From the NCBI GenBank assembly GCA_041748615.1, contig JBGTCY010000164.1:1-23811 (forward strand): DNA of 23,811 nucleotides, given 5' to 3'. Origin of the DNA: JBGTCY01 sp041748615 (GTDB lineage: Bacteria; Bacteroidota; Bacteroidia; Chitinophagales; CAIOSU01). The number at the start of each line of letters is the position of its first letter. Position 1 is the first letter of the stretch. Below are positions 1 to 8,782 of the stretch, one piece after another. The notes under the pieces were generated by a model, which was given only the letters and a program-made list of their open reading frames with translations, did not search any database and was not told the DNA's origin. The position numbers were made by a program, and so were the translations under genes.

Positions 1-2603
1 GACCGCGGTTGCTGGCTACGGGCGGTGTGGCGCAAGTGGTTGTGCTGGGCGGTGAATTCAAGCAATACCAGATTTTAGCTTCTCCTCAAAAAATGGATTA
101 CTACCGCGTTTCGCTCGATGAATTGCTGGATGCAAGCAGACAGGCGACCGGTAGTGCTTCGGGAGGTTTTATGAATGAATACGGAAATGAATATATTATC
201 CGGGGCATGGGCAGAACCAACGACCTGCATGAAATTGGCAAGTCGGTGATTAAAATTCTGGATGGCAATCCGGTGAAAATTGAAGATGTTGCTGAACTGC
301 AAATAGGCGCTGCACCTAAAATCGGAGACGCTTCGAAAAACGCGCACCCTGCCGTAGTGATGACGGTGCTGAAACAACCTTCTGTGAACACATTAGAACT
401 TACGGACAGGATTGATGTGGTGATTGCAGAACTTCAGTCGGGACTTCCCCCGGATATTTTCATTGATGCACAGGTGTTCCGCCAATCGGATTTTATCAAC
501 GCTGCAATCAGCAACATCAATAAAGTGCTGATTGAAGGAAGTATTTTCGTGGCGATTGTCCTGTTTGTTTTTCTTGCCAACTGGCGAGCCACCATGATTT
601 CGCTGCTCGCCATTCCGATTTCACTGCTCACCGCGGTGATGACGCTCAATCTGATGGGTGTCACCATTAACACTATGAGCTTGGGCGGTATGGCAATCGC
701 CATCGGGCTGATTGTGGATGACGCCATCATTGATGTGGAGAATGTATTAAAAAGACTGAAGCAAAATATTCAAAAACCGGAACAGGAACGAAAAGAAAAA
801 CTCAAAACAGTACTGGACGCCACGATTGAAATCAGACCTTCCATTTTCATCGCAACGCTCATTATCATCGTGGCTTTTATTCCGCTTTTTTTTCTGTCGG
901 GAATGGAAGGGAAATTGTTAGCGCCTTTGGGGATTGCATTTATCATTTCATTGTTCGCTTCGTTGATTGTTTCCATCACGCTCACGCCTGTGCTGGGCAG
1001 TTTTTTATTAACAAGCGAAAAAATGCTGAAGAAAAATCACAAGGAAGGATGGCTTGTTCAGCGATTGCAAAATATTTATGAAAAATCATTGCTGAAAGTC
1101 ATGCAATTCAAAAAAACAGTAGTGGCGGTATCTGCCATTCTGCTCATCGTTACGTTATTTTTAATGAGCCGAACGGGCAGAAGTTTTCTTCCTGATTTCA
1201 ATGAAGGTTCATTAGTCATCAATGTTGTTACGATGCCTGGCATTTCATTGGATGAGAGCAATAAAATCGGCACGCTCGTGGAAGAAATTTTATGTAAAAT
1301 TCCGGAGATAAAAGTGGTGACGCGCAGAACCGGCAGGGCGGAATTAGATGAACATGCGCAGGGTGTCAATTCATCTGAATTAGATGCTCCGTTTGTGATA
1401 AACGAGCGCAGTCGCGATGACTTCATGCAAGATGTCAGGGATAAGCTGAAAAATATTTCAGGCGTCAGTATCACGGTCGGTCAGCCCATCAGTCACCGGA
1501 TTGACCACATGCTATCCGGAACACGCGCCAACATCGCCATCAAAATATTCGGGACGGATTTGAACAAACTGTTTGTTATCTCCAACCAAATCAAACATGC
1601 CATTGATCATATCCCCGGTTTGGTGGACATCAGCGTGGAGCCGCAGATTGAAATTCCGCAGGTGCAGATAAAACCCAAAAGAGAATTGCTCGCACATTAC
1701 GGCATCAGCATTGGCGCATTCAATCAATTTGTAGATGTCGCATTTGCCGGAGAAAAAGTGTCGGAGATTTTCGAAGGCAATAAAACGTATGCCTTAGTGC
1801 TGCGCTTTAATGAAGACAATCGCGGGAAAATCGAAAATATCCGCAACACATTGATTGATACGCATGACGGTATAAAAATTCCGCTTTATTATGTGGCGGA
1901 CATTTCAAGCCGCTCCGGACCAAATACCATCAATCGTGAAAATGTACAGCGCAAAACTGTTGTCTCCGTCAATGTTGCAGGACGCGACCAGCGAAGCGCG
2001 GTGGAGGAAATTCAAAGTACGATTAATGAAAACATCAATTTGCCCGAAGGTTATTTTATAGAGTATGGCGGTCAGTTCGAGTCCGCAGCAGATGCATCCA
2101 GAATTTTGCTCATCACCTCCGCGCTTTCGATGCTGATTATCGCATTTTTACTGTATCATGAATTCAGGGATTTCAAAATTTCATCCATCATTTTACTCAA
2201 TCTTCCCCTCGCGCTGATAGGAGGAGTGTTCAGTATTTTTTTTACTTCCAACATCATCAGCATTCCGGCAATCATCGGGTTCATCAGCCTGTTCGGCATA
2301 GCTACCCGCAACGGCATTCTGTTAGTTTCGAGATATAACGCCCTTCGGGATGAAGGGGTCAGTCTGCATGAACGAATTATTTCCGGTTCAAAAGACAGGC
2401 TCAACCCGATTTTGATGACCGCCATTACAGCCGGTTTAGCCTTGCTGCCGCTCGCCCTCGGTGGCGATTTGCCGGGCAATGAAATTCAAAGCCCGATGGC
2501 GAAAGTGATTTTAGGCGGCTTGATTTCTTCCACGTTGCTCAATCTTTTCGTGGTGCCGGTAGTATATTATTTTTCTGAAAAAAATCAAAAAATAAAAGTA
2601 TGA
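1..2603 (+). CDS. RND efflux pump inner-membrane permease (CusA/CzcA-like), 5'-truncated by window edge
   Basis: This is a proton-driven inner-membrane pump subunit of a tripartite efflux system. The reading frame is open to the window edge, and the first residues (PRLLATGGVAQVVVLGG) match the porter domain rather than an N-terminus. I judge about 170 residues to be missing, since the family runs to about 1,040. Counting from the TTG at 9, the first visible membrane segments lie at about 173-250. TM4 carries GLIVDDAIIDVEN, with the two adjacent acidic residues Asp237-Asp238 typical of RND proton relays. A second porter half follows (about 400-680), then the last membrane bundle (about 705-855). 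The PxxP-like 'NRENVQRKTVVSVNVAGRD' region also fits RND pumps. The stop overlaps the next gene's ATG (ATGA, 2600-2603), which suggests translational coupling. Overall similarity is to the heavy-metal (HME) branch, but the VDDA motif resembles drug pumps, so the substrate is undetermined. Confidence 0.9.
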   Translation, partial: PRLLATGGVAQVVVLGGEFKQYQILASPQKMDYYRVSLDELLDASRQATGSASGGFMNEYGNEYIIRGMGRTNDLHEIGKSVIKILDGNPVKIEDVAELQIGAAPKIGDASKNAHPAVVMTVLKQPSVNTLELTDRIDVVIAELQSGLPPDIFIDAQVFRQSDFINAAISNINKVLIEGSIFVAIVLFVFLANWRATMISLLAIPISLLTAVMTLNLMGVTINTMSLGGMAIAIGLIVDDAIIDVENVLKRLKQNIQKPEQERKEKLKTVLDATIEIRPSIFIATLIIIVAFIPLFFLSGMEGKLLAPLGIAFIISLFASLIVSITLTPVLGSFLLTSEKMLKKNHKEGWLVQRLQNIYEKSLLKVMQFKKTVVAVSAILLIVTLFLMSRTGRSFLPDFNEGSLVINVVTMPGISLDESNKIGTLVEEILCKIPEIKVVTRRTGRAELDEHAQGVNSSELDAPFVINERSRDDFMQDVRDKLKNISGVSITVGQPISHRIDHMLSGTRANIAIKIFGTDLNKLFVISNQIKHAIDHIPGLVDISVEPQIEIPQVQIKPKRELLAHYGISIGAFNQFVDVAFAGEKVSEIFEGNKTYALVLRFNEDNRGKIENIRNTLIDTHDGIKIPLYYVADISSRSGPNTINRENVQRKTVVSVNVAGRDQRSAVEEIQSTINENINLPEGYFIEYGGQFESAADASRILLITSALSMLIIAFLLYHEFRDFKISSIILLNLPLALIGGVFSIFFTSNIISIPAIIGFISLFGIATRNGILLVSRYNALRDEGVSLHERIISGSKDRLNPILMTAITAGLALLPLALGGDLPGNEIQSPMAKVILGGLISSTLLNLFVVPVVYYFSEKNQKIKV

Positions 2604-3808
2604 TGTTGTATAAAAATAATCATTCACTGTTCAGCCTTGTCCCGATTTTTCTCATGTTAATGGCATGGTCATTTTCATCCAGCGCGCAGTCGATAATTGA
2701 CTCGGTGCTCGCGGTGATTGCGGGTAATAATATTTCAATTCGCACAACCGAACAATATTGGACAGCCCGAAAGGTGGAATTTAAAACCGGCTTGAAGCCT
2801 TACAATCCGATTGTCAGTCTTGACTGGATGAAAGGCGTTCCCGTTGAGGGTGGCAACCAAACGGATTTTATTTTTGTTCAGCCGTTTGATTTCCCGACCG
2901 CTTATTTCAAAAAAAATCAACTATCAAAAGAACTGGCTTCGCAGACGGAATTTCAACTAACTGCGCACAGACAAAACATTTTGATCGAAGCGAAACGCAC
3001 TTGTTTAGAGTTGGTGTATCACAACAAACTTCAAATCTTCCTTGAACAACGCAAAACAGACGTTGAAAAATTGGCAAACGATTTTCAGCAGCGTTTGGAA
3101 AAAGGCGAAGGCAACCAATTAGACGTGAATAAAGCCAACCTGCAACTTCTTGAAATCAATAAATTGTTTCGTGAAAATTCGGCTACCATCAATTTATTAA
3201 ACCAGCAGCTTACTCTACTCAACGGAGGCGAAGCCATCGTATTCTCTGACACGGTTTATCCGGCATTGCCGCTGCTGCCTCTTTTTGAGACATTGCAAGC
3301 TGAGATTGAAACCGTCAATCCGGTACTTAAAACACTTGAGCAACAACAAACGATTGCACAGAAACAAGTGGAAGTGAGCCGGTCAATGACGTTACCCAAA
3401 ATGGAAGCCGGTTATCACTACCAGGGCATTCTTGGACAAACATTTCACGGGGTACATTTTGGCGCTACCATCCCGCTTTGGGAAAATAAAAACAAAGTGA
3501 AAATGCAACGCTCCCTACAGACGCTTGTCGGTTTCGAGTTGCAGGAACATCAAAACAAACACTATTATGAAATCAAGCAACAATATGAAATTTTTGAAAC
3601 CAAGCGCACTTCTTACAATGAATATGCAGCGCTGCTTCCCTCGATTAACAGCCCCGCCTTATTGGATAAAGCCCTGCAAGTGGGGCACATTTCCACGATT
3701 GAATATTTTTTAGAAATGCATTACTACCATCAGGCGTTCAATCAATATCTGCAAACGGAAATGGAATTCAACCTTGCCGTGGCGGATTTGCAGAAGCATA
3801 AGTTGTAG
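2600..3808 (+). CDS. TolC/CzcC-like outer-membrane efflux channel
   Basis: This is a 402-residue outer-membrane factor that would form the exit duct for the preceding RND pump. A signal peptide is visible (hydrophobic LVPIFLMLMAWSF, probable cut after SSA-Q near residue 30). The rest is rich in Gln, Glu and Lys helices with the two-fold repeat expected of the family, including stretches such as DFQQRLEKGEGNQLDVNKANLQ, where 'G.....D...A...L' is the family's helix pattern. The start could be either ATG of ATGATG at 2600/2603; I chose the first because it overlaps the upstream stop codon. No metal-binding motif is visible. The gene after it points the other way, so this is the operon's last gene. 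A periplasmic adaptor (HlyD/CzcB type) is absent here and would be expected upstream of the window. Confidence 0.88.
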   Translation: MMLYKNNHSLFSLVPIFLMLMAWSFSSSAQSIIDSVLAVIAGNNISIRTTEQYWTARKVEFKTGLKPYNPIVSLDWMKGVPVEGGNQTDFIFVQPFDFPTAYFKKNQLSKELASQTEFQLTAHRQNILIEAKRTCLELVYHNKLQIFLEQRKTDVEKLANDFQQRLEKGEGNQLDVNKANLQLLEINKLFRENSATINLLNQQLTLLNGGEAIVFSDTVYPALPLLPLFETLQAEIETVNPVLKTLEQQQTIAQKQVEVSRSMTLPKMEAGYHYQGILGQTFHGVHFGATIPLWENKNKVKMQRSLQTLVGFELQEHQNKHYYEIKQQYEIFETKRTSYNEYAALLPSINSPALLDKALQVGHISTIEYFLEMHYYHQAFNQYLQTEMEFNLAVADLQKHKL

Positions 3809-3961
3809 GTGTCCGGCATTCAAACATTATTCAGTCTTACAGGACGAACGCGACTGGCTCGTTCCGGAAGTGCAGGGTATGTATTCTTCATTTTTTGCTT
3901 ATTGGAAAAAGTGTGAAAAAGTAAAGAAGAGCCCACTCTGAAAAAGCAAAAAACATAAAAA

Positions 3962-4058
3962 TTGCCACTAAGACTCAAGGTCATAAAGTTTCACTAAGAA
4001 TTGCTTACCAACAACTTAAACTTTGTGTTTTCTTTGTGCCATCGTGTCTTTGTGGCAA
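3962..4058. repeat. Long imperfect inverted repeat at a convergent gene junction
   Basis: The left arm at 3962-3999 begins TTGCCACTAAGACTCAAGG. The right arm at 4021-4058 reads, on the other strand, TTGCCACAAAGACACGATGG. The arms align over about 37 bases with few mismatches and are separated by a short spacer (4000-4020). Within each arm a unit of about 8 bases (CACTAAGA/CACAAAGA) recurs. The element lies between the 3' ends of the TolC-like gene (+) and the T9SS cargo gene (-). Its RNA would fold into a long hairpin in either direction, so it could serve as a bidirectional terminator. The remainder of the 3809-4115 gap shows nothing I can name. Confidence 0.7.
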
Positions 4059-4115
4059 AAAAAATACTTTTCGGAGCGGACTCAAGAATAAATTAAAAAA
4101 AAATGATTTTTCAAA

Positions 4116-5699
4116 TTACAGGGAAATTAATTTTCCGGACACTATACTTTTCTTACCATCAAGAATTTGGTAAATAAGAAGTCCCTGGCTGGAATAGTAT
4201 TCTTTTAAATTCATAGTAGTAATTCCATCTCCATGAATATTTAATTGAATCGGGTAAGTCCCCAATACTCGCCCTAATACATCAATAATTTTAATTTCCA
4301 GTATTTCATTCGAATGATTGATTGATTTCACAGTAATCATAACAACGTCTTTAAAAGGATTTGGAAAAGCTGTCGTTACAATTTTTTCTTTTGATATATC
4401 GGTTCTTGGCAAAATTCCGCAGTCATTACTAAAACATCCAAGGCTATCAAGTTTTACCAAGTAAGTATGCAATCTGTATGCTCCATTTGCTTCAGTAACT
4501 TTCCAGACTTCTCCGGCCAATACAAAACCACCATCTTTCAAAACAATAAAGTCATTGAATTTAAGGTCAGGTCGAAATTCGGGACGCTGCTGATTATTTA
4601 AATGATGCCTTTCCCACAATACTTTACCTTTACTGTCTAACATTCCAATCCAGCCAGCATTTCTTAAATTTCTATCATTGTATTGGTAAGAACCTGCAAA
4701 TACAATATTTCCATTATCCAATTCTCTCAACTGATTGATGATGCTGTGTTCAGGAGCATAAAGACTTGTTTTCCAAATTTTATTTCCTTCCAAATCAATT
4801 TTTTCGATAAATATCAATGAATCATTTACCGGATATAAACTATGGTCTTTATAAGCATTCCCCCATAGTATATATGAGGAGTTTGATTTCTCGATAGAAA
4901 AACTCATCATATCATTTAAATTCCTGTAGTATTTATCCCATACAGGATTGCCTTCGTTATCAATCTTCAACAAATAACCCTCTCCTTTGCCGAGTTGCCA
5001 AGAGCCGTAAACAATATGCCTTTTTCGGTAAATACCGCTTAGCAGATATCCGCCATCTTCTGATGCTACAATTCGTAGTCCAACATCCTGGTCCCCAAAT
5101 ACACCATAAGATTTTTCCCAAATTACATTCCCTGAAAAATCAGTATTTAGAAGATAAATATCAAATTGTTGGTCAAATACATTCGAATACCCATAAATCA
5201 TATAACCGGTTTCAATGGGAAGAATTTCTGTGCACCGTGTGTGACTGATGTTATATCCATAAATGACACGCCATAATTCATTTAACTCAGAATCTAATTT
5301 TATTAATACCGGTTTTGATTCATTAGACTTTGACCTGCTTGCTCCCATGAGATAACCATCTTCAATTTTAACGATTGAATTTGGTAAACTTGATGAGAAG
5401 GAATATTCTGCATCACTGATGAATTTTGTCAAAACCGTATCTCCTTTGCGATTAGTAACAGTCAATTTATTTTTTGATAATATTCCGAATTGCCATGAAT
5501 CCCAACCGTAAATCATATATCCATTCCCGTATTCCATGATACTGGTTGGTTTGCTTTGAATAGCGGAATCCGGGATATACTTTTGAAAAGTAAGTTGTGC
5601 GTTCGATTGAATGCAATAGAATAAAACTAAAATAGTGAAGGAGCTTCGATTTATTTTAGTTATAAAAAGTATATTGAATGAAAACGACATGAGTAACAT
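4116..5699 (-). CDS. Secreted protein with type IX secretion type A sorting domain
   Basis: This is a 527-residue exported protein of unknown role. The N-terminus has a signal peptide (hydrophobic SFTILVLFYCIQSNAQ, cut near residue 35). ATGs at 5699 and 5690 are both possible starts. The middle (about 40-430) consists of repeated blade-like units with patterns such as 'DGGYLLSGI', 'GGFVLAGE' and 'LLKIDNEGNPVWDKYY', suggesting a beta-propeller. Residues about 440-527 form a T9SS type A sorting domain: FPNPFKD opening, IKIIDVLGRV, and a final short strand SGKLISL. In T9SS hosts this domain directs cargo across the outer membrane for surface attachment or release. The gene is visibly more AT-rich than its neighbours. 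It is monocistronic and converges on the TolC-like gene. No catalytic motif is seen. Confidence 0.85.
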   Translation of the reverse strand: MLLMSFSFNILFITKINRSSFTILVLFYCIQSNAQLTFQKYIPDSAIQSKPTSIMEYGNGYMIYGWDSWQFGILSKNKLTVTNRKGDTVLTKFISDAEYSFSSSLPNSIVKIEDGYLMGASRSKSNESKPVLIKLDSELNELWRVIYGYNISHTRCTEILPIETGYMIYGYSNVFDQQFDIYLLNTDFSGNVIWEKSYGVFGDQDVGLRIVASEDGGYLLSGIYRKRHIVYGSWQLGKGEGYLLKIDNEGNPVWDKYYRNLNDMMSFSIEKSNSSYILWGNAYKDHSLYPVNDSLIFIEKIDLEGNKIWKTSLYAPEHSIINQLRELDNGNIVFAGSYQYNDRNLRNAGWIGMLDSKGKVLWERHHLNNQQRPEFRPDLKFNDFIVLKDGGFVLAGEVWKVTEANGAYRLHTYLVKLDSLGCFSNDCGILPRTDISKEKIVTTAFPNPFKDVVMITVKSINHSNEILEIKIIDVLGRVLGTYPIQLNIHGDGITTMNLKEYYSSQGLLIYQILDGKKSIVSGKLISL

Positions 5700-5922
5700 A
5701 AAGCTAAAAAAACTTAAAAGATTCTGCTAATTATTTTTACTGCTATTTTTTTCCATGTTTACTTTTATTTGAAATAGATAATTATGTGAATAGGAAAATT
5801 TGAAAAACATAACTGATTTTGGTTTATGAAAAGAACCTAAAAGTGTGGGAAGAAGTCAGGTATTGCAGCAAACGGTGTAGGAAGAATAGAAAATTAATAG
5901 TCAGAGAATTAAATCCTGATTT

Positions 5923-7257
5923 TTAATAACCGCGATTGATTTCAAATTCTTCCATGTAGTCAGCGATTTTTCTGAGGAATGAACCTCCCGCATATCCGTC
6001 AATCACGCGGTGGTCATACGATAATGAAAGGAACATCATGTGGCGGATGCCAATTGTATCGCCTGTGGGCGTTTCAATCACGACCGGTTTTTTCTTCACC
6101 GCGCCTGTTGCTAAAACTGCCAATTGCGGTTGACTGATGATGGGCGTGCCCATCAAATTGCCAAATACACCCACATTACTCAAGGTGAACGTGCCACCTT
6201 CAATGTCACTTGGAGTGAGTTTGTTGGCGCGGGCATTCGCTGCAAGTTTGTTCACCTGCTTTGTTAATCCCACTAAGTTGTAATAGTCGGCATTTTTAAT
6301 CACCGGCACAATGAGGTTGCCGCTCGGCAAAGCGGTAGCCATGCCGATATTGAGGTCTTTTTTAATAATGATTTTATCACCATCCACCGAGGCGTTAATC
6401 ATCGGAAAATCTTTGAGCGCTTTCAGCACACATTCAATGAAGAGCGGGGTGAACGTCAGCTTTTCCTTTTCGCGGGCGAAAAAAGCGTCCTTCACTTTTT
6501 CGCGCCACATCACCATGTTGGTCACATCCGCTTCCACGAAAGAAGTCACATGCGCGCTGGTGTGTTTCGAGCGCACCATGTGTTCCGCAATCAGTTTTCT
6601 CATGCGGTCCATTTCCACAATCTCCACGTTGCCATTGAGTGAAGCTGAAACAGGAGCGGGTTGTTTTTCTGCCGGAGGCGCGGTCGGAATTTCTCTCGTG
6701 ACTGGCACTTCCAAGACAGGCGCGCTGACGGGCTGAGCGGATTTTTGATTGTTTCTGTTTTCGATGTAGGAAAGAATATCTTTCTTCGTCACACGACTGC
6801 CTTTTCCGGTTCCGGAAATTTTTTCCAATTCAATCATCGAGATGCCTTCCCTGCGGGCAATGTTCATCACTAACGGGGAATAAAAACGGTCGTCATCCTG
6901 ATTGCTATCTTCTTCAGCAACTGCGGTTTCAACCTTTCTTGTAGCAGAGGTGGTCGGAGTATGCGCTGAGGCGGAAACTATAGCGGCAGTTTGAGGCGCG
7001 CTTGTTTTTGCATCACCTCCTTTATCAATCAAAACAAACGGTTTACCGATTTGAACGACATCACCTTCTTTATACAGCAATTTCACAATCACTCCTGAAT
7101 CTGTTGAGGGAACTTCGGAATCCACTTTGTCTGTCGCGATTTCCACAATGGGTTCATCCAATTCAATGCGGTCGCCTTCTTTTTTCAACCATTTCAGAAT
7201 AGTCGCTTCCATGATGCTTTCGCCCATTTTGGGCATGATTAATTCAACCTGTGCCAT
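5923..7257 (-). CDS. Dihydrolipoamide acyltransferase (E2 subunit of a 2-oxoacid dehydrogenase complex)
   Basis: This is the core acyltransferase of a 2-oxoacid dehydrogenase complex, moving an acyl group from lipoyl-lysine to CoA in the cytoplasm. Its 444 residues show the standard order. An N-terminal lipoyl domain (1-78) has the lipoylated lysine in ATDKVDSEVP (Lys44). An Ala/Pro/Thr-rich linker follows, then an E3/E1-binding domain at about 126-168 (YSPLVMNIARREGI...GSRVTKKDIL). A second linker leads to the catalytic domain from about 213. The active site DHRVIDG supplies His416 and Asp420. A single lipoyl domain and the branched-chain-like sequence around EMDRMRKLIAEHM fit the branched-chain or generic E2 class better than E. 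coli AceF. The substrate (branched-chain 2-oxoacid, pyruvate or 2-oxoglutarate) cannot be settled, and no E1 or E3 genes are adjacent. cinA lies 107 bp upstream on the same strand. Confidence 0.93.
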   Translation of the reverse strand: MAQVELIMPKMGESIMEATILKWLKKEGDRIELDEPIVEIATDKVDSEVPSTDSGVIVKLLYKEGDVVQIGKPFVLIDKGGDAKTSAPQTAAIVSASAHTPTTSATRKVETAVAEEDSNQDDDRFYSPLVMNIARREGISMIELEKISGTGKGSRVTKKDILSYIENRNNQKSAQPVSAPVLEVPVTREIPTAPPAEKQPAPVSASLNGNVEIVEMDRMRKLIAEHMVRSKHTSAHVTSFVEADVTNMVMWREKVKDAFFAREKEKLTFTPLFIECVLKALKDFPMINASVDGDKIIIKKDLNIGMATALPSGNLIVPVIKNADYYNLVGLTKQVNKLAANARANKLTPSDIEGGTFTLSNVGVFGNLMGTPIISQPQLAVLATGAVKKKPVVIETPTGDTIGIRHMMFLSLSYDHRVIDGYAGGSFLRKIADYMEEFEINRGY

Positions 7258-7364
7258 TTTCTGTTATTTCAAATATTGATTTCTTTAAAAATAAATCCTT
7301 TACGAAAATCGGAATTTTAAACTAATTCTTATGTTTTGTCTCTAATCTGGCAATCTAAAATCAG

Positions 7365-8615
7365 TTAAACTTTCTCTCTATAAAGGACAAGTCGCCTGAG
7401 CATTTCGAGTGCAGCTACCGCTGTCCATTCAATATTTTGTTCGCGGTTGCCTGGGAAATTAAGCAGTTTGGTTTTGTAAAAATCCGGAGCGCCAGCCGCC
7501 ACCCACACTGTTCCGACCGGTTTTTCAGGCGTCCCGCCTCCCGGTCCGGCAATTCCGGAAACCGCAATGCCGTAGTCCGCGTCTAAAACTTTACAAGCTC
7601 CTTTCAACATCTCAACAACCGTTTGCTCACTGACCGCGCCAAACTGTTGCATCGTATCCGCACTCACGCCCAATACTTGTTCTTTTATGGTATTTGCATA
7701 GGATACTACCGAACCCTTAAAATATTCCGAACTGCCGGGAACGCTGGTGATGAGGTGGGCGATATATCCACCCGTACAGCTTTCGGCTGTACACATTGAT
7801 TTCCCCTCCTGCAAAATCAATTTCCCCGCTACGGCTTCAAAAATATCTGCATCATAACCGTAAATGTAGCGTTCTGCGACAGCCTTAATTTTTTCAACCT
7901 GCTCCCGGATATTCACTTCGATTTCAGCGCGAACATTACCAGTTCCGGTCAGGCGCAATTTCACTTTTCCCGCTGAAGGTAAGTATGCTAAGCGAATGTC
8001 GGGAGGCAGTTCGGATTCGAACTTTTCCAATTTTTCGGAGAGAAAAGATTCGGGGATGCCCGCGGTTAAAATGTGATGGTGGATAATATGCGCGAGTTGA
8101 TATTTTTTCCGGATGAGCGGCAACACTTCTTCCGTCATGATTTGTTTCATTTCATAAGGCACGCCCGGCATCGAAACAAACACTTTGTTTCCCTCTTCAA
8201 ACCACATTCCCCAGGCGGTGCCTTTCGTGTTTTTCAGCGCGGTGCAGGATTCCGGCAGGTATGCCTGTTGCCGGTTATTTTCCAGCATTGGTCTGCCGCG
8301 TTTTGTGAAAAAATCTTCCAGTGCTTCAAGGATGACAGGATTGGGTTTCAGCGTGGTCTTGAAAAATTTGCACAAGGCGGTTTTCGTCACATCATCTTTC
8401 GTGGGACCAAGTCCGCCCGTGATGAAAATCAAATCAGCGGATTGCTTCATGTATTCCAATCCATGCAGGATGTGCGCTTCTTCGTCAGAGATGGTCAGCG
8501 CCTCCATCACCCGGATGCCGATTGCCGCCAGTTCATAACCGAGCCAGGCGGCATTGGTGTTGATGGTTTGACCGTATAACAACTCATCGCCAATCGTAAG
8601 AATCGCAGCTTTCAT
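7365..8615 (-). CDS. cinA: CinA-like protein with nicotinamide-nucleotide amidohydrolase domain
   Basis: This is a full-length two-domain CinA (416 residues). The N-terminal MoaB/MogA-like (molybdopterin-binding fold) domain shows TIGDELLYGQTINTNA at about 7-22 and TGGLGPTKDD at 66-75. The C-terminal domain shows AESCTGG (277-283), then GSVVSYAN and GIAGPGGGTPEKPVGTVW, which mark the PncC-type NMN deamidase. In characterised homologues this deamidates NMN to nicotinate mononucleotide in NAD salvage, and the N-terminal domain has ADP-ribose pyrophosphatase activity. The start is ATG at 8615, giving the canonical MKAAILTIGDE opening. It is divergent from the hydrolase gene at 8783, sharing a 167-base intergenic region. 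The link to competence implied by the name is not established outside a few Firmicutes. Confidence 0.95.
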   Translation of the reverse strand: MKAAILTIGDELLYGQTINTNAAWLGYELAAIGIRVMEALTISDEEAHILHGLEYMKQSADLIFITGGLGPTKDDVTKTALCKFFKTTLKPNPVILEALEDFFTKRGRPMLENNRQQAYLPESCTALKNTKGTAWGMWFEEGNKVFVSMPGVPYEMKQIMTEEVLPLIRKKYQLAHIIHHHILTAGIPESFLSEKLEKFESELPPDIRLAYLPSAGKVKLRLTGTGNVRAEIEVNIREQVEKIKAVAERYIYGYDADIFEAVAGKLILQEGKSMCTAESCTGGYIAHLITSVPGSSEYFKGSVVSYANTIKEQVLGVSADTMQQFGAVSEQTVVEMLKGACKVLDADYGIAVSGIAGPGGGTPEKPVGTVWVAAGAPDFYKTKLLNFPGNREQNIEWTAVAALEMLRRLVLYREKV

Positions 8616-8782
8616 GGTGGTTTTTCTGTGAGGGCAAAGGTAGTGAAATTCGGGAGGTAAAAGTTTGAATGAAATTCAAAAGCGAAGAAAAAGAACCCCC
8701 GAAATTCAAGCAATATTTCACTGTTAAAAAACAAAAATCTCTGATTAATTAATGATAATTTACACATCGAAATTTGATTCAC

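Noticed and set aside
6311..6736. A 141-codon plus-strand open frame opposite the E2 gene
   Set aside because: It lies inside the catalytic and linker regions of a clear E2, with Ser/Thr-rich composition and no recognisable family.
8073..8579. A 168-codon plus-strand open frame opposite cinA
   Set aside because: It is fully contained in the well-conserved cinA gene on the other strand, and its translation is low-complexity and Cys/His/Phe-rich. It is a shadow frame.
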